From NCBI RefSeq assembly GCF_001517085.1, contig NZ_LRAC01000120.1, forward strand, positions 335,151 to 399,150: a stretch of 64,000 nt of DNA, in the 5' to 3' direction. The notes under the pieces were generated by a model. It was not told the origin of the DNA. It made no database searches and worked only from the letters and a program-made list of their open reading frames with translations. Numbering within the stretch: the stretch's first letter is position 1; every line of letters starts with the position of its first letter. The stretch is from Paenibacillus sp. DMB5 (GTDB lineage: Bacteria > Bacillota > Bacilli > Paenibacillales > Paenibacillaceae). The position numbers and the translations under genes are program-made. This document shows positions 47,910 to 57,473 of this stretch, piece by piece.

Positions 47910-50261
47910 TTATTCTTTATTCATATTCCAGACGTGAATGTGTTTAATTTGTCCGCAGCTGGTATATACCGCTGTTACCACTACAGCCAGAATGATCAAC
48001 GGGTACAGCACGTAAACCTGCAGCGGCATAATCTGAAAGTGAAGCTCGGTTAGCCCGAACATCCGGAAGACGAAGCCGAACAGCCGTTCACCGAGAATAT
48101 TGGCACCCAGCACCCCTATAATCAGCGAACCTGTCAGCAGAATCATTATCCGCAGCACCTGCCACAGCCGGATCAGCCCGTCTGTGAAACCAAGGCTTTT
48201 CATAACGGCAATGCCCTGAATCTCCTTGCTGATGAGCAGCCGCACAAATAGGCTTGTAATAAAAAAGATAATCAGGCACACAATGACCGTTAGCAGGCTG
48301 ATGACGCTTTTCAGCTGACCGATAAAGCCGCCGATGACCTCCTTGAGCATTTCATCAGCAGTCTTGATTTCATACTGGCTGAATAACTGCTTCATCTCTG
48401 CCGTTATTGCTGCCTTGTCCTGATCCGGTGCATTAATCATGCCGGTAATCATATAGGACGTTGTCATCTGCGGGTAGAAATCCCCAGCCAGCCGGACCAT
48501 ATAGCCTTCATTAGAGATGGCCTGAAAAATACCGGTGATCAGGAAGGAATACTGCTGACCGTCTATCTCAAATACAATGTAATCACCAAGATTTTTGTGA
48601 TAGACCTCTGACATAATGCTGGTAATCGCTATTTCATTAGCCAGCTCAGGTGCAGTTCCCTGCAGATACTCAAGATTGGCCGCAGGCTCGTTTTTCGTTC
48701 CGGATATACTTCTGTTGCTCTCACCGTCATCGGATATATACTTTGTCAATGCCGTGTATTCCAGTGAAAGCTCCACATCGAACTTCTGATCCTTAAACTG
48801 CTGCTCTACCTTCGACAGCTCCTCGCGGATTTCACTCAACGGTAAATCAGCCACGACGGCTTTCGTATAGAAATCCGCTTCCGTTGTTCCCAGATAGCTT
48901 ATGAATTTCGGTGTAAGAATCGTATTAGTCAGATTGATAGGGATAATGATGATAGCTGCGCTAAGAATAAAGGTGATAATCAGGGTGGTATAGCTTTTCA
49001 GACGGCTCACAACATCGCTCATTGCCATAAACAGCATTGGATGCAGCCGCTTGCTGCGGTGAAGATGGAACCTGCGTGAAGGCTTAAACCTTTCGCCGGT
49101 ATGACCCTGTCTGATCGCGTCGATTGCAGAGGCTTTATTAATTTTGCGCATGCACAGGACACAAAACAGCAAGGTCAGCAGAACAATTGCTATTGCGCTC
49201 ATAATGGAAATGATAATGTTGGCTATACCGCCGGGCAGGATGATATATTCTGCCGTTTTGCGGGACATGAGGGCACTCAGCGGAAAGCTGCCGATCAGCC
49301 CGACGGCTCCGCCAATCACAGCAAGGCCTAAATATTTGGCCAGGTACAGTCCCTTGATTGATCCGTTCTTGAAGCCGATGGCTTTCATCACGCCGATCTC
49401 ACGGTATTCATCCTGCAGCGTAGATACAATGGTAAATCTCAATGTCATAAAAGCGATGAAAATCAGAAACAGGCTGATTACAAACAGCATGGCGGAAATA
49501 ATCTGATCAGTCAGGAAGGAAGTCTTTACAAGCCCCTTGTCTACCTGAAAATTCGCCTGCAGATCCTCCTTGGCAAAAGATGAAGTTACCGCTGAAGACT
49601 CCACTCCTTTAGCTGCCACAAAACTATACTGCACCGAGATTGCTTCCTCAGGTAATGCGCTCTGAATATCAGCAAAATCCTGCTGTGAAAGGATCAGCCG
49701 CTTCAGCCCCATCAGGTCGGCTCCCAAAAAGGCGTCTTTGAAAAACTCTGTTACTTTAAAGCTTTTGGAGATACCGTTAAAATTCATAGTGATGATGTCG
49801 CCAAGCTCCATGCCGGTAGCATTTCTGATGCTTACCGGTATGCCGATCTCGCCTGCATCCAGCTTGAACAGCTGATCGTCCTGGCTGAAGATCAGATTAA
49901 CTTTGTCAGGCACCGTCGCCAGTGTAAGCACCAGGTTGCTTGAAAATCCGTTCCGGCCGGCTGGCAGCTTAATCTGCTGGCTGGTTACACTGATCTGCGG
50001 CTCGGAGTATACCTCACCGACGATAGCCTGATTACGGGCCCAGTCTTTTATCTTTTGCCTGTTCTCAGCTGTATCGGGAATGGTGACACTGTGATCCGCG
50101 ACATTGCTCTTGTCGATAAAATACCCGATGGCCGATGAGGTGGTATACATCAGGTTTGTTCCGCTCGCCACCAGGGCTGTAGCCAGTGTGATCAGCACGA
50201 GCAGTACGATATTCATCGTTTTTTTGCGGCGCAGATCCTTTTTCAGAATGTTCAGAAACAC
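47910..50261 (-). CDS. FtsX-domain ABC permease
   Basis: A 783-residue permease with two FtsX domains (about residues 250-380 and 660-775), each with three to four helices, and large extracytoplasmic segments after the first helix and in the middle (about 440-650). This resembles MacB-like or duplicated FtsX permeases rather than BceB. GTG start with AAAGGGGAA upstream. Together with the ATPase and two-component genes it may act in cell-envelope or peptide-antibiotic stress, an inference from context. Confidence 0.88.
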   Translation of the reverse strand: MFLNILKKDLRRKKTMNIVLLVLITLATALVASGTNLMYTTSSAIGYFIDKSNVADHSVTIPDTAENRQKIKDWARNQAIVGEVYSEPQISVTSQQIKLPAGRNGFSSNLVLTLATVPDKVNLIFSQDDQLFKLDAGEIGIPVSIRNATGMELGDIITMNFNGISKSFKVTEFFKDAFLGADLMGLKRLILSQQDFADIQSALPEEAISVQYSFVAAKGVESSAVTSSFAKEDLQANFQVDKGLVKTSFLTDQIISAMLFVISLFLIFIAFMTLRFTIVSTLQDEYREIGVMKAIGFKNGSIKGLYLAKYLGLAVIGGAVGLIGSFPLSALMSRKTAEYIILPGGIANIIISIMSAIAIVLLTLLFCVLCMRKINKASAIDAIRQGHTGERFKPSRRFHLHRSKRLHPMLFMAMSDVVSRLKSYTTLIITFILSAAIIIIPINLTNTILTPKFISYLGTTEADFYTKAVVADLPLSEIREELSKVEQQFKDQKFDVELSLEYTALTKYISDDGESNRSISGTKNEPAANLEYLQGTAPELANEIAITSIMSEVYHKNLGDYIVFEIDGQQYSFLITGIFQAISNEGYMVRLAGDFYPQMTTSYMITGMINAPDQDKAAITAEMKQLFSQYEIKTADEMLKEVIGGFIGQLKSVISLLTVIVCLIIFFITSLFVRLLISKEIQGIAVMKSLGFTDGLIRLWQVLRIMILLTGSLIIGVLGANILGERLFGFVFRMFGLTELHFQIMPLQVYVLYPLIILAVVVTAVYTSCGQIKHIHVWNMNKE

Positions 50262-50344
50262 GCTTCGTTCCCCTTTCTCATATCCTCTGAAGTGATTATA
50301 ATGGGGAAGTTATTAAATAATCCTTAACTGGGGGGATATTGTCT

Positions 50345-50869
50345 ATGGAGACGGATTTGAGATACCCGATTGGCCCGTTTGAGTATGAGGGTGAGATTAC
50401 CGTAAGTGTTACCACTGCGTGGATCAAGGAAATTGAAAAATTGCCGGGACTATTGCGGGAGGCTGTAAAAGAGTTGAATAATGAACAGCTGGATACTCCG
50501 TATCGTCCGGGCGGATGGTCACTGCGGCAGGTTATCCATCATGTTGCAGATAGTCATATGAATGCTTATGTACGGTTTAAGCTGGCTCTGACTGAAGACA
50601 AGCCGGTAATCAAGCCATATGAGGAGGCAAAATGGGCCGAGCTGCCGGATTATGCCCTGCCGGTTGAGCCGTCCCTTTTGCTCATTGAAACGCTGCATCA
50701 GCGCTGGGTTACCGTTTTGCGTGAACTGACTCCTGCCGATCTGGAAAAGACCTTTATCCATCCGGAATCCGGTGTAGTTTCATTAGGCAGAAATATCGGC
50801 ATTTACGCCTGGCACGGCAAGCATCATCTTGCCCATATTACCTCGCTGTGCAGCCGCATGGGCTGGTAA
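50345..50869 (+). CDS. bstA: BstA/YfiT-type DinB-fold metal enzyme
   Basis: About 174 residues with the DinB four-helix fold. The metal-binding histidines are in [13 protein letters not shown] (about residues 62-74) and [10 protein letters not shown] (about 158-167). The PGGWSLRQV segment is typical of the YfiT group, which includes the bacillithiol-dependent transferase BstA. I start at ATG 50345, with a GGGGGG site nine bases upstream; the TTG at 50339 is too close to it. It is divergent from the ABC permease. Confidence 0.85.
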   Translation: METDLRYPIGPFEYEGEITVSVTTAWIKEIEKLPGLLREAVKELNNEQLDTPYRPGGWSLRQVIHHVADSHMNAYVRFKLALTEDKPVIKPYEEAKWAELPDYALPVEPSLLLIETLHQRWVTVLRELTPADLEKTFIHPESGVVSLGRNIGIYAWHGKHHLAHITSLCSRMGW

Positions 50870-50885
50870 AATAACCCCAATACAG

Positions 50886-50944
50886 CTAAAAAGCCTGCCA
50901 GGGAAAAAGGACTATCATTCTGACCCTTTCTCCCGTGGCAGGCT
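50886..50944. terminator. Terminator between bstA and alaX
   Basis: AGCCTGCCA (50892-50900) pairs with TGGCAGGCT (50936-50944), extended by GGGA/TCCC inside. T-rich sequence follows on the minus strand. It lies between convergent genes. Confidence 0.75.
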
Positions 50945-50951
50945 ATATGTG

Positions 50952-52121
50952 TTACTGCTGTTTCACAAATTCATAAAATGCCAGTGCCTGCTCCCAGTCT
51001 GTAAAGCCGGCCTGGGCCAACTTGTCGCTGCCGCCGCCTTTGCCCCCGAAGCCGCCGAGGTGCTCCTTAAAGAACGCACCGCAGGACAGCCCGGCATTTC
51101 CGCTCTGCGCGAACACCAGCTTATTCTCGGCTGCTGACAGCAGCAGTACCGGCAGATCAGTTAGCGCAGTCAGTTTGACCGCAAGACTCTGAAGATCCTT
51201 GAGTGATTTGTGTTCATATGTCTGCGCGATAATCCGGCTGCCCTGCTCCTGCGCCGCCAGCAGTTCGCCCGCTGCATAGCTGTCATTCTGCTCTTTTAGT
51301 GCTGTAAGCTCGGCATGAAGCTGCTTTTGTTCCTGTTCCATCTTTTCAATCCGGTCCAAAATCTCGTCCTTGCCGGTATTGAATTTGGCGGACAAGGCGC
51401 CAAGAATACGCACATTATCATTAAACTCGGCCAGTGCGCGGCTGCCGCACTTAAAGGTCACCCGGATGTTCCCCTTCTGCTTGTCCGCTCTTAGCAGCTT
51501 GATCATGCCGATAGCCCCGGTCGACGGGACATGAGTACCTCCGCAGGCATTATATTCAATTCCCTCGATTTCCACAATCCGGATATTCTCAGTCACTGTA
51601 GGCTGCTTCACCAGCGGCAGGCCGGCCAGCTCTTCCCCGCTCACGAAATAGCTGGTGATACTGCGGTTCAGATAAATCTGCCAGTTAACCTCGGCCTCCA
51701 GTTCCAGCAACCTGGCAGGTGACAGCTCAGTCAGTTCAACATCGATCGTCGCATAATCGGTTCCTAGGTGAAAGCTTAATGTCATTGCTCCGCACAGCTC
51801 ACGGAACACCGCCGACAGCAGATGCTGCCCGCTGTGCTGCTGCATGTGATCAAATCTCCGTTCCCAGTCCAGCTTGCAGCTGACTTCAGCACCTCCGGGA
51901 AGGCTCTCCACCTTGTGGAACACTTCGCCCCCCTCAAGAATGACATCCAGCACGGGAATACCGCTGATGGTGCCGGTATCGCAAGGCTGTCCGCCGCCGT
52001 GCGGATAGAAGGCTGTCTGCTCCAGGACAAGATACAGCCCGTCTTCTTTTTCCTCAATCCGGCTGACCTTTGTTTCCCAATCCCGGATAAAAGCTGATTC
52101 ATAATATAATTTATCAGTCAT
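50952..52121 (-). CDS. Alanyl-tRNA editing protein AlaX with DHHA1 domain
   Basis: A 389-residue stand-alone editing protein that hydrolyses Ser or Gly mischarged on tRNA-Ala. The zinc site is HSGQH (about residues 96-100) with CGGTH (about 193). The N-terminal FYPHGGGQPCDTG is the AlaX second-domain motif. A coiled coil (about 245-285) links to a DHHA1 domain with GGFGGKGGGSDKLAQAG. This long form matches AlaX-L. It overlaps the upstream GNAT gene by eight bases. Confidence 0.93.
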   Translation of the reverse strand: MTDKLYYESAFIRDWETKVSRIEEKEDGLYLVLEQTAFYPHGGGQPCDTGTISGIPVLDVILEGGEVFHKVESLPGGAEVSCKLDWERRFDHMQQHSGQHLLSAVFRELCGAMTLSFHLGTDYATIDVELTELSPARLLELEAEVNWQIYLNRSITSYFVSGEELAGLPLVKQPTVTENIRIVEIEGIEYNACGGTHVPSTGAIGMIKLLRADKQKGNIRVTFKCGSRALAEFNDNVRILGALSAKFNTGKDEILDRIEKMEQEQKQLHAELTALKEQNDSYAAGELLAAQEQGSRIIAQTYEHKSLKDLQSLAVKLTALTDLPVLLLSAAENKLVFAQSGNAGLSCGAFFKEHLGGFGGKGGGSDKLAQAGFTDWEQALAFYEFVKQQ

Positions 52122-52572
52122 TTGTCTGCTCCGCTCCGTTTCTGTCTACAGCTCCGTCTTCGGCTGGTCCGAAGAACCGTTCCATAATGATATAGTCTTT
52201 ACCGCCCTTAATAAATGAGTGCCCCGTTGCAGCCAGTCCGAACTTCTGATAGAAAGGCGCTTTATTGCTCCGTGCATTGCAAAAGATTCTCCGGACACCG
52301 CGATGCTCCGCCGCCTCAAGCACATGCTTAAGCAGCCTGCTGCCATATCCTTTGCCCTGCTCCGATTCGAGAGTGGCGAACTTGCGAAACTGCGCTTCAT
52401 CACCATCTACGAATAAAGAAACTGCGGATATTAGCCGCACACCCTCGAACAACCCGTAATGCTCCCCGGCATCATCATCAGCCAGCTTCACATAATCCAG
52501 CTCACGCTCCGGCCACATGACCTCATGCCTTAACTGCCATGCCTGTTCCTTCGGTATGAACCTTATGTCCAT
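52114..52572 (-). CDS. GNAT-family N-acetyltransferase
   Basis: A 152-residue GNAT. The acetyl-CoA site is visible as FATLESEQGKGYGSRLLKHVL (about residues 67-87) and the end as FYQKFGLAATGHSF. GAGGTGGG precedes the ATG. The overlap with alaX suggests co-transcription. The substrate is unknown. Confidence 0.85.
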   Translation of the reverse strand: MDIRFIPKEQAWQLRHEVMWPERELDYVKLADDDAGEHYGLFEGVRLISAVSLFVDGDEAQFRKFATLESEQGKGYGSRLLKHVLEAAEHRGVRRIFCNARSNKAPFYQKFGLAATGHSFIKGGKDYIIMERFFGPAEDGAVDRNGAEQTND

Positions 52573-52596
52573 ATTCCCACCTCTAACTCGATCTGT

Positions 52597-53361
52597 TTAG
52601 TGCATCGTATCCCATATCTGTTTGCCGATCAAGATCACCGTTACCGCAATGAACAAAGGACGGATATATCCCGCTCCCTTGCGGATCGCAACCTTTGAGC
52701 CGAGTATTGCCCCGATAACCATCGGTACTCCAAGCACCAGACCATAGGAGTAGCTGACCGAGCCCAACGCAACGAACGTAAGCAGACTGGAGATGTTGCT
52801 GGCAAAATTCAGCACCTTGGCATTTCCGGCTGCCGTCACGAACTCAAAGCCCAGCATCAGAAAGGCAAAGATCAGGAACGATCCCGTGCCCGGACCGAAA
52901 AAACCGTCATAAAACCCGATAATCAGAGCGACCAGCATGCTGGTCAGACGCGTTTTTTTGCTGCTGCCGGAGAAGGTGGATACATCGCCCCACGATTTTT
53001 TAAAAAGCGTATAGACCGTAATCACCACCAGCATCACGATGACCAGCGGCTTCAGAAATTCTGAAGGCACCTGCCGGACAGTGAAGGAGCCAGCGACCGC
53101 CCCGGCAATAGAGAAAGGTATTAACAGCCTGATGAGCTGAAAGTTGATTTTACCGGATTTAATAAAGGAAGCCGTACTGGTAAAAGAGCACATCGTGCCT
53201 GCCAGCTTGTTCGTTCCAAGCAGCAGATGCAGCGGTATGCCCGCCGACAGCAGCGCTGGAATCGAGATCAGTCCGCCGCCGCCCACTACAGAATCAATAA
53301 ATCCGGCCAGAAAGCCACAAACCACTAAAACGATTATCATTCCAGTACTAATATGATCCAT
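52597..53361 (-). CDS. TSUP (TauE/SafE)-family transporter
   Basis: About 254 residues, eight hydrophobic segments. The two family repeats are visible as FLAGFIDSVVGGGGLISIPALLSAG (N-terminal) and IGFYDGFFGPGTGSFLIFAF (central). TSUP proteins move sulfur-containing organic anions or sulfite. I start at ATG 53361 behind AGGAGG; the frame can be read further upstream but would include the end of the Nudix gene region. Confidence 0.9.
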   Translation of the reverse strand: MDHISTGMIIVLVVCGFLAGFIDSVVGGGGLISIPALLSAGIPLHLLLGTNKLAGTMCSFTSTASFIKSGKINFQLIRLLIPFSIAGAVAGSFTVRQVPSEFLKPLVIVMLVVITVYTLFKKSWGDVSTFSGSSKKTRLTSMLVALIIGFYDGFFGPGTGSFLIFAFLMLGFEFVTAAGNAKVLNFASNISSLLTFVALGSVSYSYGLVLGVPMVIGAILGSKVAIRKGAGYIRPLFIAVTVILIGKQIWDTMH

Positions 53362-53423
53362 CCCCGGCCTCCTGCTATGTAAACAATGAGTATTAACCTG
53401 TAATCTGGAAGGCTTGTGTAAGC

Positions 53424-53858
53424 TTAATCCCAGCCGTATTCCATAAACCATTCCCCGCGTCCAAAGGCATCCAGCGCTTTTGTCATGAATGGTAGTGCAT
53501 TGTCCGGGAGCCTATCCATATCAAACCAACCTAGGTCATCACACTTATCCGGCTCCATATTGCTCACTTCACCCGACCACTCCTCAGCCCGGAAGAAAAA
53601 ATCAATCCGTTCCGCGTCCGCTGTCTTAATATGCATTGTCCCCAGCATATGCAAATGTGCCGGATCAATCCGCACCCCGGTTTCCTCCCGCGCTTCACGG
53701 ATTGCCGCCATTTGCAGCGTTTCCCCACCGTCCAGCTTCCCGCCCGGAAAACCGTAATAACCGTCCATATGTCCTGTATTGAAGCGTCTAAGCAGCAGCA
53801 CCTGGCCGCCCTGGACCAGCATGATATGTACAACACTGAGCATCCGGAATTCTGCCAT
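53424..53858 (-). CDS. Nudix hydrolase
   Basis: A 144-residue protein with an intact Nudix box, GGKLDGGETLQMAAIREAREETGV (about residues 38-61). The preceding YYGFPGGKL and following DKCDDLGWFDMDRLP are typical of MutT-like members. GGGAGG lies 12 bases before the ATG. It lies upstream of the TSUP gene on the same strand. Confidence 0.9.
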   Translation of the reverse strand: MAEFRMLSVVHIMLVQGGQVLLLRRFNTGHMDGYYGFPGGKLDGGETLQMAAIREAREETGVRIDPAHLHMLGTMHIKTADAERIDFFFRAEEWSGEVSNMEPDKCDDLGWFDMDRLPDNALPFMTKALDAFGRGEWFMEYGWD

Positions 53859-53883
53859 ATTAGTTCTAGTCCTCCCACGTAAA

Positions 53884-53919
53884 ATAAAAAAAGAGCAGCA
53901 GGATCATCTCCTGCCGCTC
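53884..53919 (-). terminator. Terminator of the small hydrophilic protein gene
   Basis: GAGCAGCAGG pairs with CCTGCCGCTC with one mismatch, and the minus strand continues with seven T and TATTTT. Confidence 0.85.
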
Positions 53920-53943
53920 CCTTAAATCCGTTTGATGCAGTAA

Positions 53944-54123
53944 TTACTTATAAGAATTCTGTTCATTCTTCTTATAAGTTGTCTTGTCATCGCTAAGGGA
54001 TTCCTTGCGGATGTCGAGCTTCTTCTGCTCCATCTGCTGTGCCTGCTGGCTGGTAACTGCCGCATGATCCAGCTCATCCACAGTGTTCATCAGGTTCTTA
54101 TCCGGTTTGGCGTGATCTGTCAC
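53944..54123 (-). CDS. Small hydrophilic protein of unknown function
   Basis: A 59-residue gene with GTG start behind AAGGAGG. The product is highly charged and rich in Gln, Lys and Asp (VTSQQAQQMEQKKLDIRKES), with no hydrophobic segment and no Cys. It is likely disordered or helical. A clear terminator follows, so it is a separate transcription unit. No family is recognised; a sporulation-related small protein is possible but unsupported. Confidence 0.7.
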   Translation of the reverse strand: MTDHAKPDKNLMNTVDELDHAAVTSQQAQQMEQKKLDIRKESLSDDKTTYKKNEQNSYK

Positions 54124-54186
54124 TGCGCTGCCTCCTTAAGGTAACTAAAAATCGGTTCACCTTATTGTGGCAATGAACAGCCCGGA

Positions 54187-54903
54187 TTATTCGGAATCCA
54201 CGTTGTGATAGACCTGCTGAACATCGTCGAGCTCTTCAAGAGCATCGATCAGCTTCTCGAATTGGGCCTGCGCATCTTCCGGAATCTCCACATAATTCTG
54301 CGGCAGCATGGTAAGCTCGGCTACGGTGAAGTCGGTGATGCCGGCTCCGCGCAGTGTTTCCTGCACAGCATGGAACTGGTCAGGCTCGGCGTATACGATA
54401 ACCGCCTCGTCCTCTTCCAGTACATCGCGCACGTCAACGTCGGCTTCAATCAGCAGTTCCATTACTTCTTCAGCGGATTTGCCTTCAACACCGATAACCG
54501 CTGTCGGATCAAACATATACGTTACTGATCCGCTGACACCCATGTTCCCGCCGTTTTTGCTGAATGCGGAACGGACAAGCGGAGCCGTACGGTTCACGTT
54601 GTTAGTCAATGCATCAATGATGATCATCGAGCCGCTCGGGCCGAAGCCTTCATAACGCAGCTCCACATAGTTTTCGTCGCCGCTTCCTTTAGCTTTTTCC
54701 AGGGCACGATCGATAATGGCCTTCGGTACATTATAAGTTTTGGCGCGTTCCAGAACGACCTTCAGTGCACGGTTCGATTCCGGGTCCGGTTCGCCTTTCT
54801 TCGCTGCTACATAAATCTCAACGCCGAATTTGGCGTAGACCTTACTTGTATTGGCATCCTTGGATGCTTTCTTCTCTTTAATATTATTCCATTTACGGCC
54901 CAT
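54187..54903 (-). CDS. YebC/PmpR-family protein
   Basis: About 238 residues. [23 protein letters not shown] is the typical start, and I therefore use ATG 54903 rather than the in-frame ATG 54927. The body has [23 protein letters not shown] and the C-terminal MLPQNYVEI. Family members have been described as transcription regulators, and more recently as ribosome-associated factors that help translate proline-rich stretches. It is monocistronic. Confidence 0.93.
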   Translation of the reverse strand: MGRKWNNIKEKKASKDANTSKVYAKFGVEIYVAAKKGEPDPESNRALKVVLERAKTYNVPKAIIDRALEKAKGSGDENYVELRYEGFGPSGSMIIIDALTNNVNRTAPLVRSAFSKNGGNMGVSGSVTYMFDPTAVIGVEGKSAEEVMELLIEADVDVRDVLEEDEAVIVYAEPDQFHAVQETLRGAGITDFTVAELTMLPQNYVEIPEDAQAQFEKLIDALEELDDVQQVYHNVDSE

Positions 54904-54995
54904 AGTGTTCGACTCACTTTCCAACATAAGTTATAAACAGTCCGTTATATTATACCTCTCTTGGGACGATCCCGTAAAGAGCACCGGAGCTCTGT

Positions 54996-56555
54996 TTAGA
55001 AGTCCAGCAGCGCCAGCACGCGCTCTTTGCCAAGTGCCTGAACGAGTACAGGAACTCTTGGACCCTCCGGCTGCTGCAGAATCAGTTGATAAAGAATAGT
55101 AAACAGCCGCTTCTGATTACTTCTCATCGTTTTTTTGTCAGCATCGTGACAAATAGCGTATACCTGCTGCATGGATTCTGTTTCACCGGAAAATCCGCTG
55201 CGAAGCAAGCCGCAGAATGCCATAACCCGCTCCTGTTCAGCAGCCTCAAGTGATTGGTACAGTATCCGGTCCGGGCTGCTGTTCACTGTTATCAGCTTGT
55301 GCGGGGCATAATGTCTGATCCAGTGCTCAGCCCGTTCTGCGGTTTGCCGGAATAATTTCTCTTCGCCGGCTTGCACGCCATCCTGCTTAAGCAGTTTTTG
55401 CAGCAGCCCGCTGTCCCAGTTTAACAGCGGCAGCAGGGCCGCAATCTGGCTGAAGCCCGGTATTTCCGGGTCTGCGGGATTTCTTAGGGCCAGTTCAAGA
55501 GCCGCACGGATATCCTCACTCTCCAGCTGCCCCGCAGCATAAGCTTTGCGGAACCGCTCGAATTCCGTATAGTTCCGCAGTACATCCTCATCCAGGCCGA
55601 TGCTGAAGGCCGCATCCGGCTGATATTTGGCGAACATGAACAGGATCGGCTCCGGCCCGTATACCTTCAGCAGATCATCCGGCGTATAGCCCCGGCCTGA
55701 CGAGCTGGACATTTTGTCTTGGCTGCCCTTGATGCTGATGAACTCATAGGGAACGTAATACGGCGGCTGGTTTCCGAATATTTTCTCCGCAATGACCTTG
55801 GCAACATTATAGCTCCCCGTCTCGGAGGAATGGTCCCGGCCGCCCGGCTCGAATACAACCTGCTCCATCCCCCAGCGCATAGGCCAGTCTATTTTCCAGT
55901 GCAGCTTAATGTTTGAGGCCTGCGGAACGTGCAGCGTATTGTAACAGCCGCATTTGCAGCTATAGATAATGTCCTCTGATTCCTCGTCAAAAGCGTGGAC
56001 ACAGGTCGTATCTTTTCCGCAACGCTCGCAATAGACCTGAATCGGATAAAAGGCTGCCCGTTCCTCCTCAGTAGCTTTGCTCGTTTTGAACATCATCAGA
56101 ATGTCGTAGATTTCCCCTCTGCTGCGCAGGGCATGGAGTATGGCCCGGTTATATCTGCCCGACTGATACTCACGGCTCTGGTAGATAAATTCAGGAGTGA
56201 TGCCAAAAGCGTTCAACGCCTGTTCAAACTCCTGTTCAAAGTGCTCCGCATAGGAAGTATGGGTGCCGCAGGGACAAGGGACTTTTGTATACGGCATGCC
56301 TATATACTGCTCATATGAAGCGTCCAGCTGCGCGGGAACCTTGCGGAACCGGTCGAAATCATCCCACGAAAAAATAAAGCGAACCTCCTTCCCGGCTCTC
56401 TGCAGCGCCTTAGTGACGAAATAAGTGGTGACAATCTCGCGGAAATTGCCGATATGAACCGAGCCTGACGGACTGATGCCCGATGCGCATACAAAGGTCT
56501 GGCGTTCCGGGTGTCTGCTGATCAAGTCATCTGCGATTTTTTGTGCCCAATGCAT
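54996..56555 (-). CDS. lysK: Class I lysyl-tRNA synthetase
   Basis: About 519 residues of the archaeal-type class I LysRS, which charges tRNA-Lys with lysine. The HIGH-type motif is SGSVHIGNFRE (about residues 33-43) and the KMSKS-type motif is KGSQDKMSSSSG (about 285). A cysteine-rich insertion (CERCGK ... CKCGCY) could bind zinc. I use ATG 56555 behind GAGGAGAT. A T-box leader precedes it. Bacilli that carry this enzyme usually also have the class II LysRS elsewhere, so this may be the lysine-starvation form. Confidence 0.95.
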   Translation of the reverse strand: MHWAQKIADDLISRHPERQTFVCASGISPSGSVHIGNFREIVTTYFVTKALQRAGKEVRFIFSWDDFDRFRKVPAQLDASYEQYIGMPYTKVPCPCGTHTSYAEHFEQEFEQALNAFGITPEFIYQSREYQSGRYNRAILHALRSRGEIYDILMMFKTSKATEEERAAFYPIQVYCERCGKDTTCVHAFDEESEDIIYSCKCGCYNTLHVPQASNIKLHWKIDWPMRWGMEQVVFEPGGRDHSSETGSYNVAKVIAEKIFGNQPPYYVPYEFISIKGSQDKMSSSSGRGYTPDDLLKVYGPEPILFMFAKYQPDAAFSIGLDEDVLRNYTEFERFRKAYAAGQLESEDIRAALELALRNPADPEIPGFSQIAALLPLLNWDSGLLQKLLKQDGVQAGEEKLFRQTAERAEHWIRHYAPHKLITVNSSPDRILYQSLEAAEQERVMAFCGLLRSGFSGETESMQQVYAICHDADKKTMRSNQKRLFTILYQLILQQPEGPRVPVLVQALGKERVLALLDF

Positions 56556-56584
56556 GTTAATAATCTCCTCTGCCCTGTAATAAA

Positions 56585-56885
56585 AACAAAAAAGCCCCCG
56601 CCTCAAGATTGTCATCTTGAGGACGGGAGCTGTCGTAAGCACCGTGGTACCACCTCTGTTCGCGGACATGTTGCCAGGCCCGCCTCTTCGGGTACGGCCA
56701 TCACGCTTATACCCTAGCTCTGTAACGGAGCTCCCGTCATACCATCCTTGAGCGTTCAATTGCGCCCAATTCCATATGCAGCTCAGAGACTTTATTCGTC
56801 AGGCACATTGCTGCTCCTTTTCACCGGGCTGGAGCTCTCTGGGAACAATGTTTGCTTAACTACTCTTCTCATCATCGCTTTTCTT
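56585..56885 (-). promoter_or_regulatory. T-box leader of the lysyl-tRNA synthetase gene
   Basis: The minus-strand leader contains the stem I AGTA element (GAAGAGTAGTTAAG), a probable specifier region GACGAATAAAGTC with codon AAA (Lys), the conserved T-box AACAGAGGTGGTACCACGG (56660-56642) and a terminator (about 56632-56588) with a GTCCTCAAGAT / ATCTTGAGGCGGGGGC core and TTTTTT. Uncharged tRNA-Lys would stabilise the antiterminator and turn the gene on. Confidence 0.92.
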
Positions 56886-56955
56886 ATCCAATTAAAACTA
56901 TTTAAACATGTTTTGCGGTGCTTTTTCAAGCTTAAATTTCGGGCTGCATTTCAAA

Positions 56956-57342
56956 CTACAACTCAATGAAAAAGATTTTGAATAAGCCTAAGTAACGCTT
57001 CTTCGCTGTGATATCACCAATAAAGGTGCTGCTGTCTTGAATGTTAGGCAGACTGAAAACAGAAAAGATTATGTAATTATCCCTCTCTGCAAGGCTCTGC
57101 ACCAGCGGACGGACAACAGCCTGACTAACGCCATCCGGCAGTGATTGGCCCAGCATTTCCTGCAGATCATCAGCGGCATACTCCGCAAAATCATCAGTAG
57201 ACGGATTAAGCAGTGCAAGCACACCCAACAAAATCACGAGCACAATGAACATATTTCTGATTCTTCCCGGCCTGGCCCTGCGCTCAACCTGCCGCTCAGC
57301 ATATGGATCCATGTCATCCCTCCTCCAGTAACCATAACCCAT
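56956..57342 (-). CDS. Single-helix membrane protein with extracytoplasmic domain
   Basis: A 128-residue protein. An N-terminal charged tail (about 1-28) precedes one membrane helix (about 30-45), then NPSTDDFAEYAADDL and a small domain ending in RDNYIIFSVFSLPN and TFIGDITAKKRYLGLFK. This layout resembles DUF4359 proteins, but I am not certain. It is monocistronic, divergent from the thermonuclease gene. Confidence 0.68.
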   Translation of the reverse strand: MGYGYWRRDDMDPYAERQVERRARPGRIRNMFIVLVILLGVLALLNPSTDDFAEYAADDLQEMLGQSLPDGVSQAVVRPLVQSLAERDNYIIFSVFSLPNIQDSSTFIGDITAKKRYLGLFKIFFIEL

Positions 57343-57473
57343 TTGGGTATATATGTAAATGATGTCTAATTTGTGTTTAAAGCTTATTTTTGCTGATGGC
57401 TAGATGCAGGTATTCAATGGTGCTATTTTCTGCTAAACTGGCAACATTATTGTTAACGGAGGAGCTTTTACGG

